DNA from: Geothrix oryzisoli
Lineage (GTDB): Bacteria; Acidobacteriota; Holophagae; Holophagales; Holophagaceae
Direction of reading: 5' to 3'
Length of the DNA stretch: 64,000 nt
NCBI RefSeq assembly: GCF_022808865.1
Contig: NZ_JAKZLB010000001.1
Location: forward strand, 186,001-250,000
A program made the translations under genes and the position numbers. Positions 55,641-64,000 of this stretch are shown here, piece by piece (position 1 is the first letter of the stretch; every line of letters starts with the position of its first letter). The notes below the pieces were generated by a model. That model was not told the DNA's origin and searched no databases. It saw nothing but the letters and a program-made list of their open reading frames with translations.

Positions 55641-56261
55641 TCAATCGACCGAGGTCGACCCGGAGGCCTTGCGGGCCACCACCTGGACCACGGCGCCCAG
55701 GCCGTGATGATGGGCGCCTTCGCGGATCTCGCGCACCACCTCGCGGCCGACTTCGAACTCCAGCCCGGGCAGAAGCTCCCTCAATTCCTGGAGGGTGTTC
55801 AGCAGGCCCGGTTCTCTCGGCCCGCCGGTACCGTACTCCAACTGGTCGGGCGTGTAGGCTTCCAAGATCAGGACGCCCCCGGGAGCGAGGGCGGCGGCGC
55901 AGCGCGGATAGAGGTCCCGCCGGAGCGTCGGGGGCAGGTGGCAGAAGATGGAGATGATGCCGCTCCAGGCTGTGATCCCGGGGTCGAACTCCGCGAGATC
56001 GGCGACCACGGTGTGGAGGGTCACCCCGCGGCTGGCAGCCAGCTCCTGGGCCCGGGCGAGACCGACCGGGGACAGGTCCACGGCCGTGACCCCGTGTCCC
56101 AGGGTGGCCAGGTATACGGCGTTCCGTCCTTGTCCTTCACCCAATCCCAGCACGGGGCCCAGGGGAATGCGCGGCGCCATGTCCCGCAGGAAATCGTTCG
56201 GTTCGGCGCCGTAGGTCAGCTCGGGCTGGCCGTAGCGCTCATCCCAGAACTCGCGTCCCAT
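55641..56261 (-). CDS. Class I SAM-dependent methyltransferase (TehB-like)
   Basis: The 206-residue protein starts with FWDERYGQPELTYGAEPNDFL, the TehB-like entry. The SAM loop is LGLGEGQGRNAVYLA (the usual LxxGxGxGRN), then an acidic VTAVDLSPVGL for ribose binding. The D-x-P-P substrate motif is absent, replaced by IISIFCHLPPTLRRDLYPR. It methylates a small molecule or metalloid in the cytoplasm, substrate unknown. Its ATG shares one base with the PmbA stop (TGATG), so it is translated with the upstream gene. Confidence 0.87.
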   Translation of the reverse strand: MGREFWDERYGQPELTYGAEPNDFLRDMAPRIPLGPVLGLGEGQGRNAVYLATLGHGVTAVDLSPVGLARAQELAASRGVTLHTVVADLAEFDPGITAWSGIISIFCHLPPTLRRDLYPRCAAALAPGGVLILEAYTPDQLEYGTGGPREPGLLNTLQELRELLPGLEFEVGREVVREIREGAHHHGLGAVVQVVARKASGSTSVD

Positions 56262-57649
56262 CAGGCGCCTCCCAGAGCGATGTCCTCGAGGAGGATGCTC
56301 AGGCCGGCGCTGCTGCCGTACCAGCGGAGATCGCTGCCCAGGGCGGCAATGCGGGTGAGGAAATCGCGAAGGTTGCCGGCGAAGGTGAGCTTGTCCACGG
56401 GCTCGGCCAGGAGGCCGCCGCGGATGCGGATGCCGCTGGCCCCCACGCTGAGGTCACCGCTGACGGGATCCACCGTGTGGAGACCCATGATCTCCGTGAT
56501 GAGCACGCCATTCCCGGCCAGGCGGTAGAGGGCGTCGGGCGCCGTCGCGCCGGGCAGGGGGAACAGGTTGAAGGTCGTGGCCCCGGGCTGGCTGCCGAAG
56601 CCCCGGCCTGCGCTGGCGGTGGGGGCCATGCCCATTTCCGCCGCGGTCTTGAGGGTGTGGAGGTAGGTCTTGAGCACGCCGCCTTCGAGCAGCACATTGC
56701 GGCGCGTGGGCAGCCCCTCCGCGTCCCAGGGCTCGGTGCCGAGCGCTGGGCGGCCGGGTGCCTCGGGCAGGCGGCCATCGTCCACCAGGGTGAGCAGGGG
56801 GGAGGCGATGGCCTGACCCAGCTTGCCGGTGAAGAGGCTGCGCTGCTTGAGCACGGATTCGGCGTCCAGCATGCCGGCCACGATGCCCAGCAGATCGACG
56901 GCCACTTCCGGATGCAGCACCACGGCGTATTTCCCGGCGGGGAGGCGCTGGGGATTCAGCTTGCGCTCGCCCTTGAGGGCCGCTTCCGCGCCGATGGCGG
57001 CGAGATCGAGCCCCGGACGGCGGGCCACATCCCAGTGCCAGGCCGCCTGGCGTTCCTCGCCGTCGGCGACCGCCAGCTCGATGGCGGCCGAGCAGCTGGA
57101 CCATGCATCCGGGGCCCGCACGCCTTTTTGCGTGAGCAGCAGGCTGGCGCCGGTGCCGTCGCTCCAGGCGGATTCCCGCACCGCGGCCACTTTCGAGGAG
57201 GCCTTCCGCGCTTCGGCCTCCAGTTCCAGAGCCCACCCGATGCGCTGTTCGGGGGTGAGGGCCTCGACGGACGGGTCGAAGCGGCTGGGGAGGTCATCGG
57301 TGCCCTCGGGATCGGCCTGGCGCAGCCAGGGGTCCTCGTCCCCCAAGGCGCTCAGTTCCCAGGCCTGGGCGAAGAGGGTGCGGAAATCGGTCGCGGCGAG
57401 GTCGGTCGTGGTGGCGAGGCCGGTGCGGAAGCCCTTGCCGCCGTTTCGGATCACGCGCACCCCCAGACCTCCGCGCTTGCTGGCGGTGAGATCCTCCAGC
57501 GCCCCGTTCTGGACCTTGGCCTTGCGGCTGCGGGACACGGAGACGAAGGCCTCGGCGCCTTCCGCACCCAGGCTGAGCGCGTGGCGGATGCCGTCCTGAA
57601 GGCGGGCTTCAAGGGCTTCGGGGATGAAGGTGCGGAAGGGATCAGTCAT
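56261..57649 (-). CDS. pmbA: TldE/PmbA-family metalloprotease subunit
   Basis: The 462-residue protein matches PmbA/TldE: RSRKAKVQNGALEDLTASKRGGLGVRVI at the start, and GRGFGSQPGATTFNLF with a C-terminal VDPVSGDLSVGASGIRI. PmbA lacks the metal-binding HExxxH and forms a heterodimer with TldD that unfolds and degrades small peptides. The TldD partner is two genes upstream in the same operon, supporting the pairing. It starts just behind the macro-domain gene and overlaps the methyltransferase start by one base. Confidence 0.92.
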   Translation of the reverse strand: MTDPFRTFIPEALEARLQDGIRHALSLGAEGAEAFVSVSRSRKAKVQNGALEDLTASKRGGLGVRVIRNGGKGFRTGLATTTDLAATDFRTLFAQAWELSALGDEDPWLRQADPEGTDDLPSRFDPSVEALTPEQRIGWALELEAEARKASSKVAAVRESAWSDGTGASLLLTQKGVRAPDAWSSCSAAIELAVADGEERQAAWHWDVARRPGLDLAAIGAEAALKGERKLNPQRLPAGKYAVVLHPEVAVDLLGIVAGMLDAESVLKQRSLFTGKLGQAIASPLLTLVDDGRLPEAPGRPALGTEPWDAEGLPTRRNVLLEGGVLKTYLHTLKTAAEMGMAPTASAGRGFGSQPGATTFNLFPLPGATAPDALYRLAGNGVLITEIMGLHTVDPVSGDLSVGASGIRIRGGLLAEPVDKLTFAGNLRDFLTRIAALGSDLRWYGSSAGLSILLEDIALGGA

Positions 57650-57650
57650 G

Positions 57651-58169
57651 TCAGGGCTCTTTCTCGAAGGCGGACCGCAGGATGGCCAGGGCAGGGGCGT
57701 CGAAGGCCACGAGGGTGATGGTCTGCGGGAGGTCGTGGGCGGCCAGCCAGGCGCGGCAGATGGCCATGGCGATGGCGGCGGCCCGGTCGGCGGGGAAGCC
57801 GTAGATGCCCGTGCTGATGGCGGGGAAGGCCACGCTTCCGCAGCCGCGGGACTCGGCCAGGCGGAGGCTCTCCCGGTAGCAGGAGGCGAGGGTCTCGTCC
57901 TCGCCCTGCCGCCCGCCGTCCCAGACGGGGCCCACGGTGTGGATCACGAAGCGGGCGGGCAGGCGGTGGCCGGCGGTGACCTTCGCTTGCCCCGGCGGGC
58001 AGCCGCCCAGGGCCCGGCACTCGTCCAGCAGGCCCGGTCCGGCGGCCCGGTGGATGGCTCCGTCCACCCCGCCGCCACCGAGGAGGCTGCGGTTCGCGGC
58101 ATTGACGATGGCGTCCACGGCGAGGGTGGTGATGTCGGCCTGCACCACCTGCAGGCGCGCGGAGGTCAA
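57651..58169 (-). CDS. Macro-domain protein (O-acetyl-ADP-ribose deacetylase-like)
   Basis: The 172-residue macro domain has the ADP-ribose-binding [37 protein letters not shown] (Asn of VNAAN and the Gly-rich loop) and the second loop [13 protein letters not shown], as in YmdB. Members remove acyl or ADP-ribose groups from ADP-ribose and proteins. The TTG start overlaps the TldD stop (TTGA), and its stop is next to the pmbA ATG. The gene is thus wedged between the two halves of the TldD/TldE protease, which suggests co-expression. Confidence 0.9.
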   Translation of the reverse strand: MTSARLQVVQADITTLAVDAIVNAANRSLLGGGGVDGAIHRAAGPGLLDECRALGGCPPGQAKVTAGHRLPARFVIHTVGPVWDGGRQGEDETLASCYRESLRLAESRGCGSVAFPAISTGIYGFPADRAAAIAMAICRAWLAAHDLPQTITLVAFDAPALAILRSAFEKEP

Positions 58170-60259
58170 ATGACGCTCGGCAGGGGCTCGGCGGTGCCGC
58201 CGACCACGAGGGCGGGGCAGAGGATGGTGGGCAGGGCGTCACTGACGGGCACCCCCTGGCCGTCCTTGCCGCAAGTGCCGATGTCGAAGTGGTGGAGGTC
58301 GGAGCCGATGCGGGTGAGGCCTTTCAGCACGTCGGGGCCGCAGCCGCTGAGGGTGGCGTTCTTCACGGGGTATTTCGGTTCGCCGTTCTCCACCCAGTAG
58401 CCTTCCGTCACCTGGAACACGAAGTTGCCCGTGACCGTGTCCACCTGGCCGCCGCCCATGTGCTTCACGAGCAGGCCGCGGTCCAGGTCCCGGAGGATGG
58501 CCTCGGGCGCCTCGCTCCCCGCGGCCAGGAAGGTGTTGCGCATGCGGGGGATGGGCAGGTGGCGGTAGCTCTCCCGGCGGCCGTTGCCCGTGGGCTCCGT
58601 GGCCATCTTCCGGGAAGTCTTCCGCGACTGCAGGTAGGCCTTCAGCACGCCGTTCTCGATGAGGACCACGCGGCTCACGGGATTGCCTTCGTCGTCGATG
58701 GCCTGGCTGCCGCGCTTGTGGGGCAGGGTGCCGTCGTCGATGATCGTCACCCCTTCGGCGGCCACTTTCTGGCCCAGCTTGCCCGCGAAGGCGCTCATGC
58801 CCGCGAGCGCGAGGTCCGCCTCCAGACCGTGCCCGCAGGCCTCGTGGATCATGGTGCCGCCGGCGCTGCTGCTGAGGACCACCGGGAAGGTGCCGGCCGG
58901 CGCGGGCTGCGCGTCCAGGGCCTGGATGGCCAGGCGGACGGCTTCGCGCACGGTGCGCGCCACGGCCTCGTCCGTGAAGAGCTCGAAGCCACGGGTCTCG
59001 CCCAGGGCCTGGTAGCCCGTCTGGAGCTGGGTGCCATCCCCGGCGGTGACATTGGCCCGGAGCACGCTCTGGGTGCGGTGGTCCTCGGTGAGCCGCCCCG
59101 TCCAGGTCCCGTTTTCGCGCTCGGCGGCGGCGATCCACACCCGCTGGGTGTTGTCGCCGTAGCCCACGGACACCTGCTTGAGGGCACCAGGGCGCAGGGA
59201 TTCCGCCTCGGCGCGGGCCAGGGACTCGGCGCGACGGACCAGGGCGACCTTTTCATCCAGGGGCACGCCGCCCGGGTCGCGCTCGACGGGGCTGGGCGTG
59301 GGGTGGACCTTCAGCGTCAGGGCTGGGATGGCGGCCATCGTGCCGGTACCGGGGGCGGCCAGGGTATGGGCGGCCTCCAGCAGCTCCTCGAAGGTCGGGG
59401 CGATGAGGTCGGCGAAGCGGGTGGTCTCGCCATCCACCAGGCGCAGGCTGGCTCCGAAGGTCTCCGAGGCCAGCACATCTTCCATGCGGCCATCGTCCAT
59501 GCCCAGGGCGTGGGCCCGGCGCCGCTCCGCAAAGGCCTCGCCGTAGTCGCCGCCGCGGCTGAGGAGGGCGGTCAGGACGTCGCGGAGCTGGTCGGGGGTG
59601 AAGGGTGCGGGCATCAGGGCTCTCCACGTCCGCGCGCGGCGGACCCTCCAGTTTGACAGAAGGGCCGCTTCGGCTCCCGCCAGGATCCCGGCCAGGTCCC
59701 TGCCATCGTTGGGGATCACGAGGTCCGCATGGAGGGCACGCTCCGGGGACGTGGCCTGGGCTCGCAGGCGGGCCAGGGCCTCCTCGCGGGGCATCCCGTC
59801 CCGGGCCATGAGGCGCGCCAGCCGGAGATCCTCCGGGGCATCCACGGTCCAGAAGGCATCGAAATGGTGGGATCTCCCGGTTTCCACCCAGAGGGCCGCG
59901 TCCAGCACCGCCCCATGGGTGCCCGGGGGGAGGGTCGCGAGCCGGGCGGCCTGGAGGGCCTCGATGCGGGGGTGGAGGAGGGTGTTCAGCCGGGCCCGCG
60001 CGGCGCTGTCCGTGAACACGTGGGCGGCCATCCAGGCGCGGTCCAGGGCGCCATCCGGCCGGAGGCAGGCGGGCCCGAAGGCGGCGACCACGGCCGCCAG
60101 CCCCTCACTGTCCGGCCGCACCACCTCCCGGGCCAGGGCGTCCGCATCGATCACGGCCCAGCCCCGGGCCGCCAGCAGCCCCGCCACAAAGGTCTTCCCC
60201 GCGGCAATGCCGCCGCTGAGGCCGAGGATGGGGAAGGGGGACGATGGAACAGGGGACAT
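58166..60259 (-). CDS. In-frame fusion of dephospho-CoA kinase and TldD metalloprotease
   Basis: One uninterrupted frame of 697 codons contains two complete enzymes. Residues about 1-207 are CoaE-like: [18 protein letters not shown] with the P-loop at 16-23, [12 protein letters not shown], and [12 protein letters not shown]. These phosphorylate dephospho-CoA, the last CoA step. Residues 216-697 are a full-length TldD with the zinc motif H472-E-A-C-G-H477, GFELFTDEA, and [18 protein letters not shown]. No stop or frame break separates them. An in-frame ATG at 59614 with GGAG seven bases ahead could also start TldD alone. The first ATG at 60259 has a weak ribosome site; a TTG at 60283 is an alternative. 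PmbA, TldD's partner, lies downstream. Confidence 0.85.
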   Translation of the reverse strand: MSPVPSSPFPILGLSGGIAAGKTFVAGLLAARGWAVIDADALAREVVRPDSEGLAAVVAAFGPACLRPDGALDRAWMAAHVFTDSAARARLNTLLHPRIEALQAARLATLPPGTHGAVLDAALWVETGRSHHFDAFWTVDAPEDLRLARLMARDGMPREEALARLRAQATSPERALHADLVIPNDGRDLAGILAGAEAALLSNWRVRRARTWRALMPAPFTPDQLRDVLTALLSRGGDYGEAFAERRRAHALGMDDGRMEDVLASETFGASLRLVDGETTRFADLIAPTFEELLEAAHTLAAPGTGTMAAIPALTLKVHPTPSPVERDPGGVPLDEKVALVRRAESLARAEAESLRPGALKQVSVGYGDNTQRVWIAAAERENGTWTGRLTEDHRTQSVLRANVTAGDGTQLQTGYQALGETRGFELFTDEAVARTVREAVRLAIQALDAQPAPAGTFPVVLSSSAGGTMIHEACGHGLEADLALAGMSAFAGKLGQKVAAEGVTIIDDGTLPHKRGSQAIDDEGNPVSRVVLIENGVLKAYLQSRKTSRKMATEPTGNGRRESYRHLPIPRMRNTFLAAGSEAPEAILRDLDRGLLVKHMGGGQVDTVTGNFVFQVTEGYWVENGEPKYPVKNATLSGCGPDVLKGLTRIGSDLHHFDIGTCGKDGQGVPVSDALPTILCPALVVGGTAEPLPSVI

Positions 60260-60373
60260 GGTCGGGTTGGCGGGAATTCTCAAGGGTCGGAATGGAGGAA
60301 TCCGGTGGGAGGCGTGACTTGCGTCTCTTGCAGCCTTCTGTCGTCGTCTGTCAGCATGCCGGAATTGCCCTCC

Positions 60374-60387
60374 AGGAGGTCGGTTTG
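60374..60387 (+). promoter_or_regulatory. Shine-Dalgarno that fixes a TTG start
   Basis: AGGAGG at 60374-60379 lies five bases ahead of TTG at 60385-60387, immediately before a typical signal peptide. Upstream ATGs in the frame (60244 and 60292) would add a non-signal leader, so the TTG is the likely start of the DUF3857-type gene. The 125 bases between it and the CoaE-TldD start must carry both divergent promoters. Confidence 0.8.
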
Positions 60388-62337
60388 AAATTGCGTCATT
60401 TCATTGCCGTACTCTGTCTAGCCATCCACGCCTGGGCGGGGAGCGATTGGCCGCCCATCCCGCCGGAAATCTGGGCGATCAAGGAAGGCCCGAAGGGGGC
60501 CGTGGTGATTGAGGAACGCTACCGGTTCCAGCTCATGGAGATGGAGACGGTCTATCGCGTCCGCATCTTCTCGGAGGAGGGCCGCGGCGCGGCCGCCCTG
60601 CCGGATCTGCCCAAGAACGCCCAGGGCATCAAGGGCCGCACCGCCTATCCGGATGGCCGCGAGATCACCTTCGACAGCCGGAAGGACTTCGCCGAGCGGA
60701 AGGTCGAAGCGGGCGGACGGGATTATTCCCAGGTGCATATGGTGGCTCCGGGGGTCACTTCGGATTGTGTGATCGAGGTCCGGTGGAGGGAGCGCTCCGA
60801 CGGCTACCTGTCCGGGTTGCCGAAGCGGATGGTCAACGGCCTGTACGGCGCCTGGACGCTCGGGAACCCCTATCCGACGCGGGTGGCCACGGTCGAGATC
60901 GCCAAGCACTTCCCGCTCGCCTTCTACATGACCGGCGGAAGGGTCGGCATGGCCGAGGACACGGAGCGGGGCGGGTTCCGCATCATCTCCTACCGGAACC
61001 TGCCGGCGATGGAGAACATCCCCTATTCCATCCCTCCGACGAACGGATTCCCCCGGATGGAGATCTTCTGGCAGCCCGATGACCTCATCCGGGCGATCCA
61101 CAACGGGAATGACGCCTATTGGACGGAGGCCTTCGACCGGATCTTCAAGAGCGACTACGAGGAATCCGTGGACACCGGCGGCGCCTTCCGGCGGCTGGCC
61201 GCGGAGCTGGTGAAAGGGCTCCCGGAGGCCCCCCAGGCGCGGGCGAAGGAGCTGCTCGCCCGCCTGGAGGCGCGGATCAAGAATGTGTCGGTGCCCACCG
61301 CCTCAGAGAAGAAGGCCCTTCCCAAGAACTTCTGGGACGATTACGAGTCCAAGCGGCTGGACAAGGCGGCGGCCTCTGGCCTGGCCAGTGCCAGCGGCAT
61401 GCGGCTGATGTACTACCATCTGCTCAAGGCCGCGGGGATCCTCCCCAAGATCGCCAAGCTGGTGGACCGGGACCAGAACCTGTTCAACTACGGCCGTCTG
61501 AACGCCTGGCAATTCCACCACGACATCCTTGGGATCGCCGAGCCCGGGAAGGATGACCTCTGGCTCGACCCCGGCAACCGCTACGCCGCGCCGGGCGTGA
61601 TCCATCCCGACTACCAGGCGGTCCCCATGCTGGTCTTCGAGTCCCAGGACTGGAAGACCTGGAAGCCGGTCCGGGGCATGCTCCAGGCCACCAAACCCAC
61701 CTTCAACACCCGCTCCTATGCCTATGAACTGCACCTCGGGGAGGATTCCGACCAGTTTGAGGTCCGGGCCCAGTTTGGCGGATATCCCGAATATTCCGAG
61801 CGCTTCCGCTATCTTTCCCACGAAGCGGCGGATCAGTCCCGCCTGCTGAAGGAGGAGTTCGAGAAGCACGGGAAGAACCTGATCATCTCCAAGGCGGTCG
61901 TCCTGGATGCCGCCAACCCCGGGAAACCGGTCTCCTGGGAGGTCGGCGGCAGCCTGGAGCGCGAGTCCGGCCGCCGCCGGGAGGTGCTGCCCTTCCCGGG
62001 GATGCCCTGGCCCCTGTGGGTGCCCGACAAGCTGGACGTCCCGCGCACGGTGCCCATCGTGCTGCCCTACCTGGCGTCCCACACCGCGGTCTGCACCTTC
62101 GAAGTCCCGCGCGGGTACCGCTTCGACCCCCCGAACGAACTGCGCAACCGGAACCCTTTCGGAACGGTGATCTGGACCACCAGGTACGACTCGCAGGCGC
62201 GCAAGGTCACGATCCAGCTCAGCACGGAAGTGGCTTCCATCAACCAGGGGTCGGGTTACTGGCCGGCCTTCCGGGAGTTCCTGGGCTGGATCCAGGAGGC
62301 CTGCAGCCGCACGGTCGTGCTGACCAGGGAGGGCTGA
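60385..62337 (+). CDS. Exported DUF3857/transglutaminase-like protein
   Basis: The 650-residue protein starts at TTG with a signal peptide (LRHFIAVLCLAIHAWAG). An N-terminal DUF3857-type beta domain follows: VVIEERYRFQLMEMETVYRVRIFSEEGRGAA, TFDSRKDFAERKVEAGG, and VIEVRWRERSDGYL. The middle region contains a helical section (RLAAELVKGLPEAPQARAKELLARLEAR) and a transglutaminase-like core (SGMRLMYYHLLKAAGILPKIAKLVDRD and LNAWQFHHDILGIAEPGKDDLWLDPGNRYA), where the normal catalytic Cys appears replaced. The role is unknown; related proteins are periplasmic. It is followed after one base by a paralogue with an intact Cys. Confidence 0.8.
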   Translation: MKLRHFIAVLCLAIHAWAGSDWPPIPPEIWAIKEGPKGAVVIEERYRFQLMEMETVYRVRIFSEEGRGAAALPDLPKNAQGIKGRTAYPDGREITFDSRKDFAERKVEAGGRDYSQVHMVAPGVTSDCVIEVRWRERSDGYLSGLPKRMVNGLYGAWTLGNPYPTRVATVEIAKHFPLAFYMTGGRVGMAEDTERGGFRIISYRNLPAMENIPYSIPPTNGFPRMEIFWQPDDLIRAIHNGNDAYWTEAFDRIFKSDYEESVDTGGAFRRLAAELVKGLPEAPQARAKELLARLEARIKNVSVPTASEKKALPKNFWDDYESKRLDKAAASGLASASGMRLMYYHLLKAAGILPKIAKLVDRDQNLFNYGRLNAWQFHHDILGIAEPGKDDLWLDPGNRYAAPGVIHPDYQAVPMLVFESQDWKTWKPVRGMLQATKPTFNTRSYAYELHLGEDSDQFEVRAQFGGYPEYSERFRYLSHEAADQSRLLKEEFEKHGKNLIISKAVVLDAANPGKPVSWEVGGSLERESGRRREVLPFPGMPWPLWVPDKLDVPRTVPIVLPYLASHTAVCTFEVPRGYRFDPPNELRNRNPFGTVIWTTRYDSQARKVTIQLSTEVASINQGSGYWPAFREFLGWIQEACSRTVVLTREG

Positions 62338-62338
62338 C

Positions 62339-64000
62339 ATGTCCAGGGTCCTCCCGCTGCTGCTCCTCTCCCTGACCTTGTCGGCCCAGGATGCCTTCCG
62401 CAAGCTGCCGGATTGGGCGGCCACCGTTGCCCGGGCCGCCCAGGGCGAGACGGCTCCGAATCAGGCCGATGCCTGGGTCCTCCTCGACCGCACTGAGATC
62501 GCCTATGTGGGCAGCGGGGAGATCCGCCAGCGCCGGTTCCGCCTGGTGAAGGTGATCTCCGAACGGGGGCAGGGCCATCGGACCTTCACCCTGCGGGGCC
62601 TGGGGGGAAAGGCCAGCAAGGTGAAGAAGCTCAAGGGATGGAATCTCCGGCCGGACGGCGAGATGGTGAAGCTGGACCAGGACGAGGTGGTCACCATCCA
62701 CGACGCCGGGAGCTCGGAATTCAGCACCGAGACGCTCACCGGAGCCTCGCTGGATCGGGTGGTGCCGGGCAGTCTCCTGGCGTTCGAATCCCTGGAATCG
62801 GTGGAAAGCCCGTTGGGACCCGTCGCCCAGGAGTGGATCATGGAGTCCACCCCGGTCCGTCGGTGGGAGCTGGAGGTGGCCAAGAAGGATGGCTGGTTCA
62901 CCAACCTCAAGGCGGTGACGATCTCCATGGAGAAGTACCACTTCCAGCCCTGGATCACCAAGGTCGAAGAGGTCCAGGGCTCCCGCCTGGCCCTTTCGGA
63001 TCTTCCGGCCCTGCCCAAGGACGAAGGGGGCCACCCGGACTTGTCCGGGCTCCTGCCCATGGTCCGGGTCTGGTTCCTCGACCCTGAGCTCGCCACCTCC
63101 CGGATGTGGAGCAGCTGGAATGGGCTGGCGACCTGGGCGGAACAGAACTATGTGGCCAAGCAGGTGCCTGCCACCGCCGCCGCGCGCGGATGGTCGGGCG
63201 TCGGCGGATTGAAGGCGCTCCACGCCTGGATGGGGGGGGCCCTCACCTACAAGCAGATCTACCTCACGCCAGAGCGGGGATGGGTTCCCGAGCGCTCCGA
63301 CGAGGTGGGGCGCAAGCGCTATGGCGACTGCAAGGACATGAGCTGCTTCCTCATCGCGGAGGCCTCGGCCATGGGCTTTCCCGGCTTCCCCGCGCTCGCC
63401 TCCATCGGAGGCGCTGAAATCAATCCGGCGGATTCGCCCTATCCTGTGTTCAACCATGTGATCGTGGCCCTCAAGCTGGAGCAGAGCCTTGGGTTCCCGG
63501 CCGAAGTCGTCACCCCGCGGGGCCGCTTCCTGCTGGTGGACCCCACGGACCCGCTGACCCCGCTGGGCCTGCTCAACGAGGCCCACCACGGGCGCCATGT
63601 GATGCTCTGCCTGGGGGACGGTGCCCAGTGGGTGCGGATTCCCGATGCCGCGATCCAGCCCAGCCGGCTTGAGATGGATCTGGAAGGGGAGGCCGCCCGG
63701 GATGGGCGGCTCGTGGCCACCCTCCAGATTGATGAGACCGGGGATGCCTGGGACCTGCGTTCCACCGCCAAGGCGTTGGGGACCAAGGGCGTCCACGACA
63801 GGCTCGTGCGGGATCTGCTGGACCTTCCACCCACCGGGACCGTGGTGGTGCAGGGGCTGGGTGATCCGTTGGACCTCACCAAGCCCTTCCATGTGAAGCT
63901 CCGGGTGGATCACCCCCAGGGTTTCCGCGTGAACGGCTCGGAACGCGAGCTCGTCGGCTGGGGCATTCCCTGGCCCCGGGGCCTGATCCAGAAGGTGGGT
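62339..64000 (+). CDS. Exported DUF3857/transglutaminase-domain protein (3' end outside window)
   Basis: The open frame of 554 codons runs off the right edge. A signal peptide (LPLLLLSLTLSAQ) is followed by a DUF3857-type domain (AWVLLDRTEIAYVGSGEIRQRRFRLVKVIS) and a transglutaminase-like core with RYGDCKDMSCFLIAEASAMGF, where Cys is in the GDCKD nucleophile position. A His-containing NHVIVALKLE and an Asp-containing FLLVDPTDPLTPLG complete a Cys-His-Asp triad. It is therefore more likely an active cross-linking or peptide-hydrolysing enzyme than its upstream neighbour. The ATG starts two bases behind that gene's stop. Expected location is the periplasm. Confidence 0.85.
   Translation, partial: MSRVLPLLLLSLTLSAQDAFRKLPDWAATVARAAQGETAPNQADAWVLLDRTEIAYVGSGEIRQRRFRLVKVISERGQGHRTFTLRGLGGKASKVKKLKGWNLRPDGEMVKLDQDEVVTIHDAGSSEFSTETLTGASLDRVVPGSLLAFESLESVESPLGPVAQEWIMESTPVRRWELEVAKKDGWFTNLKAVTISMEKYHFQPWITKVEEVQGSRLALSDLPALPKDEGGHPDLSGLLPMVRVWFLDPELATSRMWSSWNGLATWAEQNYVAKQVPATAAARGWSGVGGLKALHAWMGGALTYKQIYLTPERGWVPERSDEVGRKRYGDCKDMSCFLIAEASAMGFPGFPALASIGGAEINPADSPYPVFNHVIVALKLEQSLGFPAEVVTPRGRFLLVDPTDPLTPLGLLNEAHHGRHVMLCLGDGAQWVRIPDAAIQPSRLEMDLEGEAARDGRLVATLQIDETGDAWDLRSTAKALGTKGVHDRLVRDLLDLPPTGTVVVQGLGDPLDLTKPFHVKLRVDHPQGFRVNGSERELVGWGIPWPRGLIQKVG

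Overview
The window is GC-rich, densely packed bacterial chromosome. I infer an acidobacterium of the Holophagae/Geothrix type. The reasons are an Oar-like TonB-dependent receptor with an N-terminal carboxypeptidase-regulatory domain, a System II cytochrome c maturation pair, two very large multiheme c-type cytochromes fused to a cytochrome b membrane domain, and many large secreted proteins with Ig, NHL or PKD repeats. This assignment rests on gene content only. I see no rRNA, tRNA, CRISPR array, insertion sequence or prophage.

Layout. 1-9.4 kb is surface and secretion: a secreted NHL/Ig-type protein running off the left edge, a TonB-dependent receptor, and a lipoprotein nuclease with Ig repeats. 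9.4-15.1 kb holds an EAL phosphodiesterase, murD, an FAD-linked 2-hydroxyacid dehydrogenase with a DASS-type anion transporter, and a small secreted protein. 15.1-20.7 kb, minus strand, carries the ResB and CcsA-type cytochrome c assembly proteins with a lipoprotein, then a pterin dehydratase and an aromatic amino acid hydroxylase. 20.7-30.6 kb is mostly housekeeping: a TrmH-type RNA methyltransferase, a zinc alcohol dehydrogenase, a membrane-tethered winged-helix regulator, pyrC, guaB, an orphan oligopeptide-type ABC ATPase, a DUF465 protein and hutI.

30.7-42.0 kb is a seven-gene, translationally coupled operon built around a 1585-residue alpha-2-macroglobulin-like protein with an intact CVEQ thioester. 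It resembles the E. coli yfaA-T-S-Q-P group. It also encodes a protein with penicillin-binding-protein active-site motifs, a protein combining an HExxH metallopeptidase-like region with a SpoIID-like region, and a GIY-YIG protein. I read it as a candidate periplasmic defence or wall-repair system.

42.0-48.7 kb holds an Arg/Pro-rich secreted protein, rpe, a compositionally deviant lipoprotein gene, a YtcJ-like amidohydrolase and a methylmalonyl-CoA mutase large subunit. 48.8-53.9 kb is the respiratory cluster: two 11-heme cytochrome c/cytochrome b fusion proteins (CbcL-like architecture) flanked by two small related cytochromes, with CRP/FNR-like palindromes in front of two of the transcription units. 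Such proteins are expected to take electrons from the quinone pool towards the periplasm and possibly extracellular acceptors. The ResB/CcsA pair upstream would supply the heme attachment they need.

53.9-60.3 kb is a compact minus-strand operon: an unusual in-frame CoaE-TldD fusion, a macro-domain protein, PmbA/TldE, a methyltransferase and a phosphohexomutase. 60.4-64 kb contains two secreted DUF3857/transglutaminase-type proteins, the second cut by the right edge. Several convergent gene pairs are separated by long, perfect or near-perfect hairpins that probably act as bidirectional terminators.
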